A stretch of DNA of 33,704 bases, taken from Clostridia bacterium (GTDB lineage: Bacteria; Bacillota_A; Clostridia; Christensenellales; Aristaeellaceae). Shown here piece by piece: positions 6,172-16,016 of the stretch (position 1 is the stretch's first letter; each line of letters starts with the position of its first letter). The notes below the pieces were generated by a model, which was given only the letters and a program-made list of their open reading frames with translations, had not been told where the DNA came from and searched no databases. A program made the position numbers and the translations under genes. The stretch covers positions 1 through 33,704 of the forward strand of contig JAFWYA010000080.1 in assembly GCA_017517815.1 (NCBI GenBank), read 5' to 3'.

Positions 6172-7713
6172 ATGAACGTGATCTTAACCACCATCATTGC
6201 TCTTGTGACGGCCGCCATCGGCGCGGTTTGCGGCTACCAGTACCGCAAGCAGGCCAGCGAAAAGAAGATCGGCCGCACTGAGGAATATGCTAAGAATCTG
6301 CTTGAGGACGCTCAGCGCAAGGCCGACGAGAAGAAAAAAGAAACCATTCTGGAAGCCAAGGAAGAAGTGCTGCGCCTCAAGACCGAGCTGGACCGCGAGT
6401 GCAAGGACCGCCGTGCCGAAGTGCAGCGCAGCGAGCGCCGCATCCTGCAGAAGGAAGAAAGCCTTGACAAAAAGCAGGACCAGCTGGAAAAGCGCGAAGA
6501 AGCCATTGCTGAAAAGCAGCTGGAGCTGCAGCGTCAGCAGGAAGAGCTTGACGCAGGCCAGCAAAAGCAGATCGCCGAGCTGGAGCGCATTGCCGGCATG
6601 ACGCAGGACGAAGCCTGCCAGATGCTCATCGCCCGCATCCAGAAGGACGCCTATCACGACGCCGCCGCCATGGTGCGCGACATTGAAAGCCGTGCCCGTG
6701 ACGAGGCTGAAAAGAAAGCCCGCAACATCATCGCTCTGGCCATTCAGAAGTGCGCCAGCGACCATGTGGCTGAAACCACCGTTTCTGTTATCAACCTGCC
6801 CAACGACGATATGAAGGGCCGCATCATCGGCCGCGAGGGCCGCAACATCCGCGCCCTTGAAACTGCCACCGGCGTTGACCTCATCATCGACGATACGCCC
6901 GAGGCCGTCATCGTTTCCGCTTTTGATCCCGTCCGCCGCGAGATCGCCCGCATCGCTGTGGAGCGCCTCATCATGGACGGCCGCATCCATCCCGCCCGCA
7001 TCGAGGAAATGGTCGAAAAGGCCCGCAAGGAGGTCGACCAGCAGATCCGCGAGGCCGGCGAACAGGCTGTATTTGAAACCCACCAGCATGGTATCCACCA
7101 CGAGCTGGTCAAGATTCTGGGCCGCCTGCGCTACCGTACCAGCTACGGCCAGAACGTGCTGAAGCACTCCATCGAGGTCAGCCACCTCGCCGGCATGATG
7201 GCCGCCGAGTTGGGCGCCGACGTGGCGCTTGCCAAGCGCGCAGGCCTGCTTCACGACATCGGCAAGGGCGTCGACCACGAGGCCGAAGGCACCCACGTTA
7301 CCCTGGGCGCCGAGCTTTGCCGCAAGTATCGTGAAAGCCCCGACGTCATCCATGCCATCCTGGCCCACCACAACGATGTGGAGCCCCAGACCATCGAGGC
7401 CGTGCTCGTACAGGCCGCCGACGCCATCAGCGCCGCGCGCCCCGGCGCCCGCCGCGAGAGCCTGGAAAACTACATCAAGCGCCTTGAAAAGCTGGAAGAA
7501 ATTGCGAATTCCTTCCCCGGCGTGGACAAGTGCTTTGCCATCCAGTCCGGCCGCGAGGTGCGCATCATGGTCAAGCCCGAGGATATCACCGACGAGGGCA
7601 CCAAGGTGCTGGCCAAGGAAGTGGCCAAGCGCATCGAGCGCGAAATGGAATACCCCGGCCAGATCCGCGTGAACGTCATCCGCGAGACGAGGTCGACCGA
7701 GTACGCGAAGTAA
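6172..7713 (+). CDS. rny: Ribonuclease Y
   Basis: 513 residues, the usual length of RNase Y, the membrane-bound endoribonuclease that starts mRNA decay in Firmicutes. Seen in order: an N-terminal membrane helix (about 3-22); a long charged coiled coil (about 30-180); a KH RNA-binding domain with [12 protein letters not shown] (217-228); an HD phosphohydrolase domain with His332, the HD pair at 361-362 ([12 protein letters not shown]) and AHHND (398-402); and the conserved C-terminal region ending near [11 protein letters not shown]. The ATG at 6172 follows AAAGGAG at 6152-6158 with a rather long gap of 13 bases. The frame is open further upstream, but that part runs into the terminator at 6058-6087 and lacks family similarity. 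Control by the leader RNA is inferred. Confidence 0.97.
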   Translation: MNVILTTIIALVTAAIGAVCGYQYRKQASEKKIGRTEEYAKNLLEDAQRKADEKKKETILEAKEEVLRLKTELDRECKDRRAEVQRSERRILQKEESLDKKQDQLEKREEAIAEKQLELQRQQEELDAGQQKQIAELERIAGMTQDEACQMLIARIQKDAYHDAAAMVRDIESRARDEAEKKARNIIALAIQKCASDHVAETTVSVINLPNDDMKGRIIGREGRNIRALETATGVDLIIDDTPEAVIVSAFDPVRREIARIAVERLIMDGRIHPARIEEMVEKARKEVDQQIREAGEQAVFETHQHGIHHELVKILGRLRYRTSYGQNVLKHSIEVSHLAGMMAAELGADVALAKRAGLLHDIGKGVDHEAEGTHVTLGAELCRKYRESPDVIHAILAHHNDVEPQTIEAVLVQAADAISAARPGARRESLENYIKRLEKLEEIANSFPGVDKCFAIQSGREVRIMVKPEDITDEGTKVLAKEVAKRIEREMEYPGQIRVNVIRETRSTEYAK

Positions 7714-7765
7714 CCAGGGGTTTCACCCCTGGACCCCACAAGGGACTTCGTCCCTTGACCCATCT

Positions 7766-7802
7766 CTGCGGCCCATTTTATGGGCCGCAGGGGTGGTTTT
7801 TT
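7766..7802 (+). terminator. Terminator of rny
   Basis: CTGCGGCCCA-TTTTA-TGGGCCGCAG stem with a T-rich tail, preceded by two short AGGGG/CCCCT and AGGGA/TCCCT hairpins (7717-7757). It is nearly identical to the terminator at 2665. Confidence 0.85.
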
Positions 7803-7818
7803 GTTTGGGGCGGGAACG

Positions 7819-7857
7819 CAGACCGCCGGGGCACATACGGGTGCCCCGGCTCGCTTG
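7819..7857 (+). repeat. Terminator-linked palindromic cassette, copy 2
   Basis: CAGACCGCCGG arm, centre GGGGCAC/GTGCCCC type palindrome, arm CCGGCTCGCTTG. Confidence 0.7.
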
Positions 7858-8011
7858 GGTGCAGTTACGCACTAAACCCGTTGCATTGCCGGCGGCGAAG
7901 CGTGCCGGCAGGACGGAATATGCACCGGCCAAGCCCGGGTCATAAGAGTATTTGAGCTGCATCCAACTCAAGGGGTCCGGGGCTTTGCCCCGGCGAAGGA
8001 GGGGGTGCGGG

Positions 8012-8232
8012 AGTCCAGAGGGTAAGGGGGAACCTCGACGTTCCCCCTCACCCTCTGGCCCGAGCGGAGCGGAAGAGAATCCTAAGCGCAGCTTAGAAAA
8101 GTCAACGGGCTGAGGCAACCTGCCTCATAAAGCGGCGCGTCAGCTGCCGCCGTCAGCAACGCGCTTGCCTATGCTGTACCACAGGTACAACCCCTCTGGC
8201 CCTTCGGGCAACCTTCCCTTACACAGGGGAGC
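8012..8232 (+). repeat. Multi-hairpin repeat family 2, copy B
   Basis: It matches 2871-3102 in the same order: CCAGAGGG/CCCTCTGG enclosing a different inner palindrome (AGGGGGAAC/GTTCCCCCT), CTAAG/CTTAG, GAGGCA/TGCCTC, the GGCGCGTCAGCTGCCGCC region, TACC/GGTA, a GCCC-UUCG-GGGC hairpin and final CTTACACAGGGGAG. The rest of 7714-8300 holds hairpins and no convincing gene. Confidence 0.75.
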
Positions 8233-8305
8233 TCGCAAACTTGGCCGCCGCCCCACCGGCAGCATCAACTCAGGGGGAGCTGTGAGAGCCTCCCCCTCCC
8301 CCCTC

Positions 8306-8336
8306 TTGACATGGAGTCCGCTCAAACTGCTATAAT
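8306..8336 (+). promoter_or_regulatory. Promoter of the flavodoxin-like gene
   Basis: TTGACA (8306-8311), a long 19-base spacer, and TATAAT (8331-8336) with a TGC extension in front of it. The extended -10 probably compensates for the spacing. Confidence 0.7.
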
Positions 8337-8370
8337 ATACCAAAACCCCATTGAAAGGAGCATCCCGCCG

Positions 8371-8988
8371 ATGAAAGTCCTTCTCCTCAACGGCAGCCCC
8401 AAGGCAAACGGCAATACCGCGCTGGCGCTGGCCGAAATGCAAAAGATCTTCGCAGAAGAAAACATCGAGGCTGAAGTCATCCACGTGGGCCATCTGCCCA
8501 TCCGCAGCTGTATCGCCTGTATGAAGTGCCGCGAAACCGGTAAATGCGTGTTTGACGATATCGTGAATGAGGTCGCGGAAAAGTTCGAGCAGGCAGACGG
8601 TCTGGTCGTGGGCAGCCCGGTGTATTATGCATCCGCCAACGCTACGCTGGTGGCGCTGCTGACGCGCCTGTTCTACTCCACACGCTTCTCCAAGGCCATG
8701 AAGGTGGGCGCAGGCATCGTGGTGGCCCGCCGCGGCGGCTGCTCGGCTGCGTTTGACGAGCTGAACAAGTTCTTCACCATCAGCGGCATGCCCGTGGCAT
8801 CCAGCCAGTACTGGAACAGCATCCACGGCGGCGCGCCCGGTCAGGCGGCTGAGGACGCTGAGGGATTGCAGATCATGCGTACCCTCGCGCGCAATATGAG
8901 CTTCCTGATGAAGTCCATCGCACTGGGCAAGGAAAAGTACGGCCTGCCCCAGCGCGAACCCGGCGTGTTTACCAACTTCATCCGCTAA
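8371..8988 (+). CDS. Flavodoxin-family NAD(P)H-dependent oxidoreductase, Fe-S flavoprotein-like
   Basis: 205 residues with a flavodoxin-like fold. MKVLLLNGSPKANGNT at the start is the FMN phosphate-binding loop; VVGSPVYYASANA (about 91-103) is the second FMN-contacting loop. CIACMKCRETGKC (about 48-60) has the close Cys spacing of iron-sulfur flavoproteins, CX2CX2CX5C, so it may carry an Fe-S cluster besides FMN; many flavodoxin-like reductases of anaerobes share this pattern. It likely transfers electrons from NAD(P)H or ferredoxin to an unknown acceptor in the cytoplasm. The start at 8371 follows GAAAGGAG at 8353-8360; the frame is open back to 8311, but that part overlaps the promoter. It is monocistronic with its own terminator. 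Confidence 0.88.
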   Translation: MKVLLLNGSPKANGNTALALAEMQKIFAEENIEAEVIHVGHLPIRSCIACMKCRETGKCVFDDIVNEVAEKFEQADGLVVGSPVYYASANATLVALLTRLFYSTRFSKAMKVGAGIVVARRGGCSAAFDELNKFFTISGMPVASSQYWNSIHGGAPGQAAEDAEGLQIMRTLARNMSFLMKSIALGKEKYGLPQREPGVFTNFIR

Positions 8989-8992
8989 GTGC

Positions 8993-9019
8993 AAAAAGCG
9001 CCTGCAAAGGCGCTTTTTT
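8993..9019 (+). terminator. Terminator of the flavodoxin-like gene
   Basis: AAAAAGCGCC/GGCGCTTTTTT stem with loop TGCAAA; symmetric, so usable in both directions. Confidence 0.85.
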
Positions 9020-9099
9020 GGTGCGTGGAAGTGCAGGATTTCGGCCGTTTCCGCAGAAAACAGAATATGCGTTATTATGCGCATTTGGGAGGAATGATC

Positions 9100-10122
9100 A
9101 TGACTGCTGTTGCTTCTAAATCATCCCGTCTGCCGGAGATGAGCTGGATCCGCGGGATCGCTGCGCTGATCATTATGCTGTTTCATTACACAACGTGCTA
9201 TTCCCACCATTTTCCGTATCCGTGGACGTTTAAGCTGGAAGGCGGCGAAGGGGCCATCAGCATCTTTTTTCTGCTGTCAGGCATGCTGACGGTGCTGTCC
9301 CTCAAAGAAGGCGACCGCGCCGGAGGCTACCTGTGGAAGCGCGTCAAAAGGCTGTATCCGGGCTACTGGGTGTGCATCGTGCTGACCGCAGTTGTCACGC
9401 ACCTGTTTTTGCCCAGCCATGCGTCCGACGCCAAAACCATCGCTGTGAATTTTACCATGCTGCAGTGGCTGTTTGGCTATGCCAATGTGGACGGTGTTTA
9501 CTGGACCATGCAGTATGAGCTGCGCTTTTATCTGCTCATCGCCGTGCTTCTTTTGCTGCGCCAGCACAAAAACATCAAGTGGTATGCCTTCCTTTGGGTG
9601 ATCGCCTCGTTTGTGCTGTATCAGCTTTTCTTCAGGGACGGCGTTGCACGCAGGCTGGTGCGCCTTCCCGCCATCTGGCTGATGGCGGATTCGAGCGCGC
9701 CGTTCATCAGCGGTATTTTTCTGGCCTGCCTGCTTCGCAACCACAGGGACTGGACGGCCTGGATCGGGTTGGGGCTGGCGGTGGCGCTGGGCGTGTTTTC
9801 ACAGCCGTCCAATCACCTTACGGCGCATCTGTGCACGGCAGGCGCAGGGCTTGCAGCGGTGGTTCTGCGCAGCCTGCCCGCAACCGGCGAACGTTACCGC
9901 GCAGCCGTCGACCGACTGGACCGCGGGCCGCTGAAGGGGCTTGCGTGGTTTGCGTCGATCTCCTACCCGTTCTATCTGCTGCATCAGTACATCGGCTGGG
10001 CCATTCTGCAGGGCATTGAAAGAGCCGGGCTGCATCAGATGTGGATCATCTTCATCCCGTTTGCGGTGTGCACAGGCCTTGCGTGGATGGTGCACCATTT
10101 TGTGGAACAGAAGGTACGCTAA
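9100..10122 (+). CDS. Membrane acyltransferase, acyltransferase-3 family
   Basis: 340 residues, polytopic, about ten membrane helices. The N-terminus has the acyltransferase-3 pattern: SWIRGIAALIIMLFHYT (about 12-28) carries the catalytic His-containing R-x-hydrophobic-H motif, followed by ISIFFLLSGML (about 50-60) and YLWKRVKRLYPGYW. The C-terminal SYPFYLLHQYIGW (about 288-300) is also typical. Such proteins (OafA-like) transfer acetyl or other acyl groups to cell-surface glycans at the membrane; the substrate here is unknown. The ATG at 9100 is spaced well from GGGAGGA (9087-9093), better than the ATG at 9094. It starts a run of closely spaced genes: mnmG begins 21 bases after its stop. Confidence 0.88.
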   Translation: MTAVASKSSRLPEMSWIRGIAALIIMLFHYTTCYSHHFPYPWTFKLEGGEGAISIFFLLSGMLTVLSLKEGDRAGGYLWKRVKRLYPGYWVCIVLTAVVTHLFLPSHASDAKTIAVNFTMLQWLFGYANVDGVYWTMQYELRFYLLIAVLLLLRQHKNIKWYAFLWVIASFVLYQLFFRDGVARRLVRLPAIWLMADSSAPFISGIFLACLLRNHRDWTAWIGLGLAVALGVFSQPSNHLTAHLCTAGAGLAAVVLRSLPATGERYRAAVDRLDRGPLKGLAWFASISYPFYLLHQYIGWAILQGIERAGLHQMWIIFIPFAVCTGLAWMVHHFVEQKVR

Positions 10123-10143
10123 TTCTTTTTTGGAGCGATCAAT

Positions 10144-12057
10144 ATGCAATACGAACTCATCGTCATCGGCGCGGGACATGCGGGCTGCGAGGCGGCGCTG
10201 GCCGCCGCGCGGATGGGTATTTCCACGCTGCTGCTCACGCTGGATATCGGCTCGGTGGCGCTGATGCCCTGCAACCCGGCCATCGGCGGCACGGGCAAGG
10301 GCCATCTGGTGCGCGAGGTGGATGCGCTGGGCGGCGAGATGGGCCTGGCCATCGACCGCAATTTTCTGCAAAGCCGCATGCTCAACCGCGGCAAGGGCCC
10401 CGCGGTGCACAGCCTGCGCGCGCAGGCGGACAAGCAGCGCTACCATGAGGACATGCTGAATGTCCTGTTTGCCACACCCAACCTTGAAATCCGTCAGGGC
10501 GAGGCCGTCGAAATTCTCACCGAAAACGGTGAAGTCAGCGGCGTAAAGACCATGACGGGCGAGGTCATCCCCTGCAAGAGCGTCATCATCTGCGGCGGCG
10601 TATATTTGAAAAGCCGCATCATCATCGGCGATTACAGCCGCTTAAGCGGCCCGCAGGGGCTGCTGCGCGCCGAGGGGCTGTCGCAGTCGCTGATCGACCT
10701 GGGGTTTGAGCTGCGCCGCTTCAAAACCGGTACGCCTGCGCGCATCGACGTGCGCACCATCGACTTTGACAAAATGGAGCCCCAGCCCGGCGACGATCCC
10801 ATCGTGCCGTTCAGCTTCCTCACCGTTGCGGGCGAGGAAAACACGGGAGTTAAGTATCCGCTGAAAAACCAGTGCATGTGCTACCTCACCTACACCAACG
10901 AGGAAACGCACCGCATCATCCGCGAAAATCTGCACCGCTCGCCCATGTTCCGGGGCGATATCAAGGGCACGGGCGCACGCTACTGCCCCTCCATCGAGGA
11001 TAAGGTGCGCCGCTTTGCCGACAAGGACCGCCACCAGCTGTTTCTGGAGCCCGAGGGCCTGAACAGCCCTGAATGGTATGTGCAGGGCATGTCGTCGTCG
11101 CTGCCGGAGGAAGTGCAGTGGGCGATGTACCGCACGGTGCCGGGCCTTGAACGCGCGGTGCTGGTGCGGCTGGCCTACGCCATCGAATACGACTGCATCG
11201 ACCCCACGGAACTCAAGCTCACGCTGGAAAGCCGCCGCATCCCGGGCCTGTTCTTCGCCGGGCAGGTCAACGGCACCAGCGGCTATGAGGAGGCCGCCGC
11301 GCAGGGCATCCTGGCCGGCATCAACGCCGCCTGCCGCCTTCAGGAAAAGGAGCCCCTCATCATCACCCGCGACATGGGCTACCTTGGCGTGATGGTGGAC
11401 GATCTGGTCACCAAGGGCACCGACGAGCCCTACCGCATGATGACCAGCCGCAGCGAGTACCGCCTGCTGCTGCGGCAGGACAACGCCGACCTGCGCCTGA
11501 CGGAGCTGAGCTACCGGCGCGGGCTGGCAAGCGAGCGCCGCATGCAGCTGATGGAAAAGAAGCGCGAGGGCACGAAGGCCCTTCGCGAAACGCTTCGTTC
11601 CTGCCGCCTGCCGGTGAGCGAAAAGCGCGACGCGTGGCTGACGGAGCATAGTCAGCCCCTCACCCGCGACACCCTTACCGCCGAGGATCTGCTGCGCCGC
11701 CCGGAGATCGATCTGGCGTCGCTGTCCCCGCTTTGCCCGGAGGCGGATGCTTTTGCCGACGACGTGCGCGTGCAGGCCGAGCTTGGCGTGAAGTATGAAG
11801 GCTATCTGGAAAAGCAGCGCGCGCAGGTGGCCCGCGCACGCGCCATGGAGGACTGGGTCATCCCCGGGGATCTGGACTACGACCAGATCGAAAGCCTGCG
11901 CATCGAGGCCCGGCAGAAGCTGAAGGCAAAGCAGCCTCGCAGCCTCAGCCAGGCGGGGCGTATTCCCGGCGTGAACCCGGCGGATGTGGCCGTTTTGATG
12001 GTATGGCTCAAGCGCCTGCGCGATACGCAGCGCCGAAAGGAAGAAGGCAATGCTTAA
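10144..12057 (+). CDS. mnmG: tRNA uridine-5-carboxymethylaminomethyl modification enzyme MnmG
   Basis: 637-residue FAD enzyme (GidA) that works with MnmE to place the carboxymethylaminomethyl group on the wobble uridine of several tRNAs, using methylene-tetrahydrofolate and glycine or ammonium. Seen: dinucleotide-binding [12 protein letters not shown] (about 7-18), [20 protein letters not shown] (about 42-61), [18 protein letters not shown] (about 80-97), the FAD site [16 protein letters not shown] (about 376-391), the [18 protein letters not shown] block (about 433-450) and the helical C-terminal MnmE- and tRNA-binding domain. The length is normal. The ribosome binding site is weak (TGGAGC), suggesting coupling to the upstream gene. 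mnmE and rsmG, common neighbours, are absent from the window. Confidence 0.98.
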   Translation: MQYELIVIGAGHAGCEAALAAARMGISTLLLTLDIGSVALMPCNPAIGGTGKGHLVREVDALGGEMGLAIDRNFLQSRMLNRGKGPAVHSLRAQADKQRYHEDMLNVLFATPNLEIRQGEAVEILTENGEVSGVKTMTGEVIPCKSVIICGGVYLKSRIIIGDYSRLSGPQGLLRAEGLSQSLIDLGFELRRFKTGTPARIDVRTIDFDKMEPQPGDDPIVPFSFLTVAGEENTGVKYPLKNQCMCYLTYTNEETHRIIRENLHRSPMFRGDIKGTGARYCPSIEDKVRRFADKDRHQLFLEPEGLNSPEWYVQGMSSSLPEEVQWAMYRTVPGLERAVLVRLAYAIEYDCIDPTELKLTLESRRIPGLFFAGQVNGTSGYEEAAAQGILAGINAACRLQEKEPLIITRDMGYLGVMVDDLVTKGTDEPYRMMTSRSEYRLLLRQDNADLRLTELSYRRGLASERRMQLMEKKREGTKALRETLRSCRLPVSEKRDAWLTEHSQPLTRDTLTAEDLLRRPEIDLASLSPLCPEADAFADDVRVQAELGVKYEGYLEKQRAQVARARAMEDWVIPGDLDYDQIESLRIEARQKLKAKQPRSLSQAGRIPGVNPADVAVLMVWLKRLRDTQRRKEEGNA

Positions 12058-12943
12058 AAAGATACCGCCCATGGCGCTGGTCATTTTTGCCGTGTGCATG
12101 GTCAGCTATTCCGGCCCCATGGTCAAGGGCGCGCTGGGCGCGGGCGCAAACCCCGCGTCGGTGGCGTTTCTGCGCATGCTGATGGCGGCGGTGCTCATCA
12201 CCCCGCTGGAAGTACACGGCATGCGCAAAAAGGGGCTGAAGTTTGCCATCAGCCCCCGCGAGGGAAAGCTCACCGCGCTGTCGGCGCTGTTTCTGGCGCT
12301 GCATTACCTGACGTGGATCACCTCGCTCAAGGGCACCAGCACCTTTGCATCCGTCGCGCTGGTGTGCACACAGCCGCTGTTCGTGGCGCTGTTCAGCTGG
12401 CTTCTGTTCCATGAAAAAACGCCCCGTCGTGCCCTTCCGGGCGCGGGGCTTGCACTGGCCGGCGCGCTGGTCATCGCATTGGCCGGTATGTCGGGCGGCA
12501 GTCAGGCTGATGGCACGGAGGCGCTCAAAAGCAACCTGCTGGCGCTTTTGGGCGCGGTGCTCATGGCCGGTCACTGGCTGACCAACCGCGAGATCCGCCG
12601 CACGCTTGCAGCGGAAATCTTCACGCCCGTTTTGTATCTGGCCACGGCGGCGGTGCTGGCGCTGTCGCTGCCCATGTCGGGCGGATTTGTGATGCCGCTT
12701 TCAGCCCTGCCGTGGATGGCCGGACTGATCATCGGGTCGACGCTGCTGGGCCATGCGGTGTTCACCTACGCGCTGGAAGGCGTGTCGGCCAGCGTGATCA
12801 GCTTTGCGCTGCTGGGCGAGCCCGTGGGCGCGATGATCTTCAGCATGTTCCTCTTCGGCGAGATCCCCACCCTGCCGGTGGCGCTGGGCGGCGTGCTCAC
12901 GCTGTGCGGTCTGGCGCTGTATCTGGCGAAGGCGGGGGAGTAA
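12050..12943 (+). CDS. EamA-family (DMT) membrane transporter
   Basis: 297 residues with ten predicted membrane helices arranged as two EamA repeats of about 130-140 residues. The first carries [19 protein letters not shown] and [16 protein letters not shown]; the second ends with [24 protein letters not shown] and [17 protein letters not shown], the repeat-end pattern of the family. EamA proteins export amino acids, nucleobases or other small metabolites; the substrate is unknown. The start codon overlaps the last eight bases of mnmG (ATGCTTAA), so translation is probably coupled. It is followed 18 bases later by the Cys-cluster gene. Confidence 0.92.
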   Translation: MLKKIPPMALVIFAVCMVSYSGPMVKGALGAGANPASVAFLRMLMAAVLITPLEVHGMRKKGLKFAISPREGKLTALSALFLALHYLTWITSLKGTSTFASVALVCTQPLFVALFSWLLFHEKTPRRALPGAGLALAGALVIALAGMSGGSQADGTEALKSNLLALLGAVLMAGHWLTNREIRRTLAAEIFTPVLYLATAAVLALSLPMSGGFVMPLSALPWMAGLIIGSTLLGHAVFTYALEGVSASVISFALLGEPVGAMIFSMFLFGEIPTLPVALGGVLTLCGLALYLAKAGE

Positions 12944-12961
12944 CATTCAGGAGGCATCCCT

Positions 12962-13474
12962 ATGAACGAAATCATCCGCGCGCGCGAGGCGCTTACCACC
13001 CTCACGCCGCTCAAAATGAACTGCGGCAAGCTCTGCGGCGGCGCGTGCTGCCAGCCCGACCCCGAGGAGGACGGCGAAAACGGCATGCTTTTGTTCCCCT
13101 TTGAGGAGGAGCTGTACCGCGAGCCCATCGAGGGCTTCCCCTTCCATCTGGCCGACGACGACACGCTGTTCCCCGGCGGCAAGCGGCTGGTATGCGAGGG
13201 CAAATGCGTACGCGAGCACCGTCCGTTGGCGTGCCGCATCTTCCCTTTGCGCATGCGGATGGAAATGACGGACGGCAAGCCCGTCGTCACCCCCGAGCCC
13301 GACCCGCGCGCGTGGTACATCTGCCCCATTCTGGAGCAGGGCGGCATGCGCGCCATGAGCGGCGAATTCATCGCTGCGGTGAAGGCGGCGGGCGAAGCCC
13401 TTGTGCAGGACGAAACCACGCTTCAAGCGCTGCTCAACGAACAGCGCATGATCGACGAAACGAGGCATCTGTAA
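12962..13474 (+). CDS. YkgJ-type cysteine-cluster protein
   Basis: 170-residue small cytoplasmic protein of the YkgJ/CxxCxxCC zinc- or iron-chelating family. Cys21, Cys25, Cys29 and Cys30 form the first group; Cys78, Cys82, Cys91 (REHRPLACRIFPLR) and Cys121 (WYICP) form the second. The RPLxCRxFP signature is typical of the family. Its biochemical role is not established; metal or Fe-S binding is the family assumption. GGAGG at 12950-12954 sets the start at 12962. Its stop overlaps the next start (TAATG), so the protein and the flavoprotein after it are probably made together. Confidence 0.87.
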   Translation: MNEIIRAREALTTLTPLKMNCGKLCGGACCQPDPEEDGENGMLLFPFEEELYREPIEGFPFHLADDDTLFPGGKRLVCEGKCVREHRPLACRIFPLRMRMEMTDGKPVVTPEPDPRAWYICPILEQGGMRAMSGEFIAAVKAAGEALVQDETTLQALLNEQRMIDETRHL

Positions 13475-14694
13475 TGCATACGCTCATCATCGGCGGCGGC
13501 GCGGCGGGCATGGCCGCGGCCATCGCATGCGCGCGCAAGGGCGACCGCGTGACGGTCGTGGAGCGCGGGCGCAAGCCCATGAAAAAGCTGGGCGTCACCG
13601 GCAACGGGCGCGGCAATCTGCTCAATGCAGGCGCACCCTGCTACTATGGCAGCGAGGACTTCGCGCTGGACGTTCTTCGTCATATGCCCTATGAAAACAT
13701 CGCGGCGTTTCTGCGCTCGTGCGGCATTGCGCTTGCGCTGGAGGACGAGGGCCGCATCTACCCGGCAAGCTTCCTGGCTGCGTCTGCGGTGGATGCGCTG
13801 ATGAACACCGCGCAGGACCTGGGCGTTTCGTTTGTGCTCAGCACCCGCGTCACGCGCGTCGAGCCCGGCTTTGCCGTGCATGCCGTTCAGACGCAGTTTG
13901 CGCCGGATACGGTGCTCAAAAGCGGCCGCGTGAAGCCCGGCGCCCCCATCGGCGAACAGGAAACGGTGCTCAAAGCCGACCGCGTCATCGTGGCGGCGGG
14001 CGGCGCGGCGTCGCCTGCGCATCTGACCGACGGCACGGCCTATGGGCTGCTGACTGCCTTTGGACACGAGCTCATCCCCCCCCGCCCGGCGCTGTGCGCC
14101 CTTACCACCGAAAAAGCGCCCATCGAGGGCCTCAGCGGCCAGCGTGCGCGCGCTGCGCTTGTGCTGGACGGCCAGTTTGCCAGCCAGGGCGAGATCCTCT
14201 TTGCCGACGACGGCGTGAGCGGCATCGCCGCCATGCAGCTGGCGCGGTTTGTGAAGCCCGGCAGCCGGCTGGTCATCGACCTGCGCGAGGCGGTCATGGG
14301 CGAAGAAGCCCACATGGATGTGGATGCCTGGCTTGCTTCGCGCCCGGCCCGGCGCATGAGCAGCCTGCTCACCGGCGCTGCGTCGCCGCAGCTGGCAAGC
14401 GCCCTGCTGCGCGCGGCCCGCATCCGCCCCGACAGCGCGCCTGATGCAGCGTCCATCCACGCGCTTGCGCAGGTGATCCGCCGGTTTGAAGTAAGCGTCA
14501 CCGGCACGCGCGGGTTTGAGGCGGCGCAGGTCACCGCGGGCGGAATCAGCTGCGCGCAGTTTGATCCCGCGACCATGGAAAGCCGCCTGTGCCCCGGATT
14601 GCACGCCGCCGGCGAGGTTCTGGACGTTGACGGCGCGTGCGGCGGCTTCAACCTGATGTTCGCCTTTGCCTGCGGGCTGCTTTGCGCACAATAA
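13474..14694 (+). CDS. BaiN/HI0933-family FAD-dependent oxidoreductase
   Basis: 406-residue two-domain flavoprotein. MHTLIIGGGAAGMAAAIACA (1-20) is the FAD Rossmann loop; GRKPMKKLGVTGNGRGNLLN (about 31-50) is the family signature next to it. The C-terminal HAAGEVLDVDGACGGFNLMF block closes the FAD site as in HI0933 proteins. Members are often called aminoacetone oxidase family or NAD(P)/FAD-dependent oxidoreductase, and include BaiN, which reduces bile-acid intermediates; the reaction here is unknown. The start is fixed by a one-base overlap (TAATG) with the Cys-cluster gene, so it is the last gene of the 9100-14694 run. No terminator is obvious; the next gene has its own promoter. Confidence 0.9.
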   Translation: MHTLIIGGGAAGMAAAIACARKGDRVTVVERGRKPMKKLGVTGNGRGNLLNAGAPCYYGSEDFALDVLRHMPYENIAAFLRSCGIALALEDEGRIYPASFLAASAVDALMNTAQDLGVSFVLSTRVTRVEPGFAVHAVQTQFAPDTVLKSGRVKPGAPIGEQETVLKADRVIVAAGGAASPAHLTDGTAYGLLTAFGHELIPPRPALCALTTEKAPIEGLSGQRARAALVLDGQFASQGEILFADDGVSGIAAMQLARFVKPGSRLVIDLREAVMGEEAHMDVDAWLASRPARRMSSLLTGAASPQLASALLRAARIRPDSAPDAASIHALAQVIRRFEVSVTGTRGFEAAQVTAGGISCAQFDPATMESRLCPGLHAAGEVLDVDGACGGFNLMFAFACGLLCAQ

Positions 14695-14717
14695 TTTTAT
14701 ACGTGGAAGAAACTGCC

Positions 14718-14747
14718 TTGAAACATGGCGTGTACCTGTGTTATACT
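14718..14747 (+). promoter_or_regulatory. Promoter of the BMP substrate-binding gene
   Basis: TTGAAA (14718-14723), an 18-base spacer and TATACT (14742-14747) preceded by TGT, an extended -10. Confidence 0.7.
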
Positions 14748-14800
14748 GTACATACTGAGCCCCCTGTGGGCACATGAATTACGTAAGGAGGAACACCCCC

Positions 14801-15907
14801 ATGAACAAGTTTCTTGCTCTGCTGCTTGCCATGATGATGGTCGTGTTCACCTTCGGCGCTGTGGCCGAAACCGTGGACCCCAACACCATCGATGACAACC
14901 CCGCTTCCGCCAACGGCATGTACGATATCGGTCTGGTGACCGACATCGGCAGCCTGAAGGACGGCTCCTTCAACGAAGGCACCTGGAACGGCATCAAGCT
15001 GTTTGCCAACGCCAACAACATGACCTACAAGTACTACCAGCCCGCCAACGGCAACCAGGCGACTGACGACGACCGTTACGACGCCATGAAGGCCGCTTGC
15101 GACAACGGCGCCAAGATCATTGTGACCCCCGGCTACTTGCAGGCTGCCGCTCTGACCAAGGTTGCTCAGGAGTATCCCGAAGTGAAGTTCGTCTTCATCG
15201 ACGGCTGGGATCTGGAACTGGACAACGTCGCTGCCATCTCCTACGCTGAGCAGGAGTCCGGCTACATGGCCGGCTATGCCATCGTAAAGGACGGCTTCGA
15301 GAAGATCGGCTTCATGGGCGGCGGCGGCGGCACCAACTCTGCCTGCTGCCGTTACGGCTACGGCTTCGCCCAGGGCGTGAGCGCTGCTGCCAAGGAAATG
15401 GGCAAGCAGGTTGAGCTGAAGTACTCCTGGCAGTACGGCTCCACCTTCAGCGCTTCTCCCGAACTGCAGACCATGGCTGCTGGCTGGTACGAGACCGGCA
15501 CCGAGATCATCTTCGTCTGCGGCGGCCCCATGTTTGACTCCGTCACCGCTGCTGCTGCTGCCAACGATGCTTTCGTGGTAGGCGTTGACGCTGACCAGAG
15601 CCCCCTCAGCGACACCGTCGTGACCTCCGCCATGAAGGACCTGCCCACCTCCGTGCAGTGGGCCCTGAACAAGTTCCACGCTGGCGAGTGGGAAACCATC
15701 GGCAACAACGGCACCGTGCTGGGCGCCAAGGACGGCTCCACCCGCCTGCCCACCGCTACCTGGAGGTTCGAGACCTACACTATTGAAGAGTACGAAGCTC
15801 AGCTGGCTGCTATCGTTGACGGAACCCTCGTCATCAGCGACGAAGTCGTGACCGAAGGCAACATCGTCAACATGCCCCTGGAGAACGTGACCGTTCTGTA
15901 CGAATAA
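14801..15907 (+). CDS. BMP-family ABC transporter substrate-binding protein
   Basis: 368 residues. The signal peptide (about 1-22, ending FGAVA) is followed by a type 1 periplasmic-binding fold of the basic membrane protein/PnrA family: YDIGLVTDIGSLKDGSFNEGTWNG (about 38-61, given in part), VKFVFIDG, GFMGGGGGTN, FVCGGPMFDSV and VVGVDADQ. PnrA-type proteins bind purine nucleosides, others riboflavin or related compounds. There is no lipobox Cys, unusual for this family in a Gram-positive. No permease or ATPase gene is adjacent, and the gene has its own promoter and terminator, so it works with a transporter coded elsewhere. AAGGAGG at 14785-14791 sets the start. Codons are strongly biased (CTG, GGC, AAC, AAG), suggesting high expression. 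Confidence 0.9.
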   Translation: MNKFLALLLAMMMVVFTFGAVAETVDPNTIDDNPASANGMYDIGLVTDIGSLKDGSFNEGTWNGIKLFANANNMTYKYYQPANGNQATDDDRYDAMKAACDNGAKIIVTPGYLQAAALTKVAQEYPEVKFVFIDGWDLELDNVAAISYAEQESGYMAGYAIVKDGFEKIGFMGGGGGTNSACCRYGYGFAQGVSAAAKEMGKQVELKYSWQYGSTFSASPELQTMAAGWYETGTEIIFVCGGPMFDSVTAAAAANDAFVVGVDADQSPLSDTVVTSAMKDLPTSVQWALNKFHAGEWETIGNNGTVLGAKDGSTRLPTATWRFETYTIEEYEAQLAAIVDGTLVISDEVVTEGNIVNMPLENVTVLYE

Positions 15908-15922
15908 TCTTCGTGACAACCC

Positions 15923-15952
15923 AAAGGAAGGACTTCGGTCCTTCCTTTTTTT
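15923..15952 (+). terminator. Terminator of the BMP gene
   Basis: AAAGGAAGGAC-TTCG-GTCCTTCCTTT with seven T; a classic UUCG tetraloop terminator. Confidence 0.9.
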
Positions 15953-16016
15953 CGTGGAAGAGGACTGCCTCGCTTTAGAATCCTGTTGTGGGATGTGCGG
16001 CCGTCAAACGAGATAC

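Noticed and set aside
14700..15975. Short imperfect direct repeat (CGTGGAAGA...ACTGCCT) on both sides of the BMP gene as target-site duplication
   Set aside because: About 20 bases with mismatches and a gap; a similar CGTGGAAG occurs at 9024, so it may be chance or remains of a tandem duplication.
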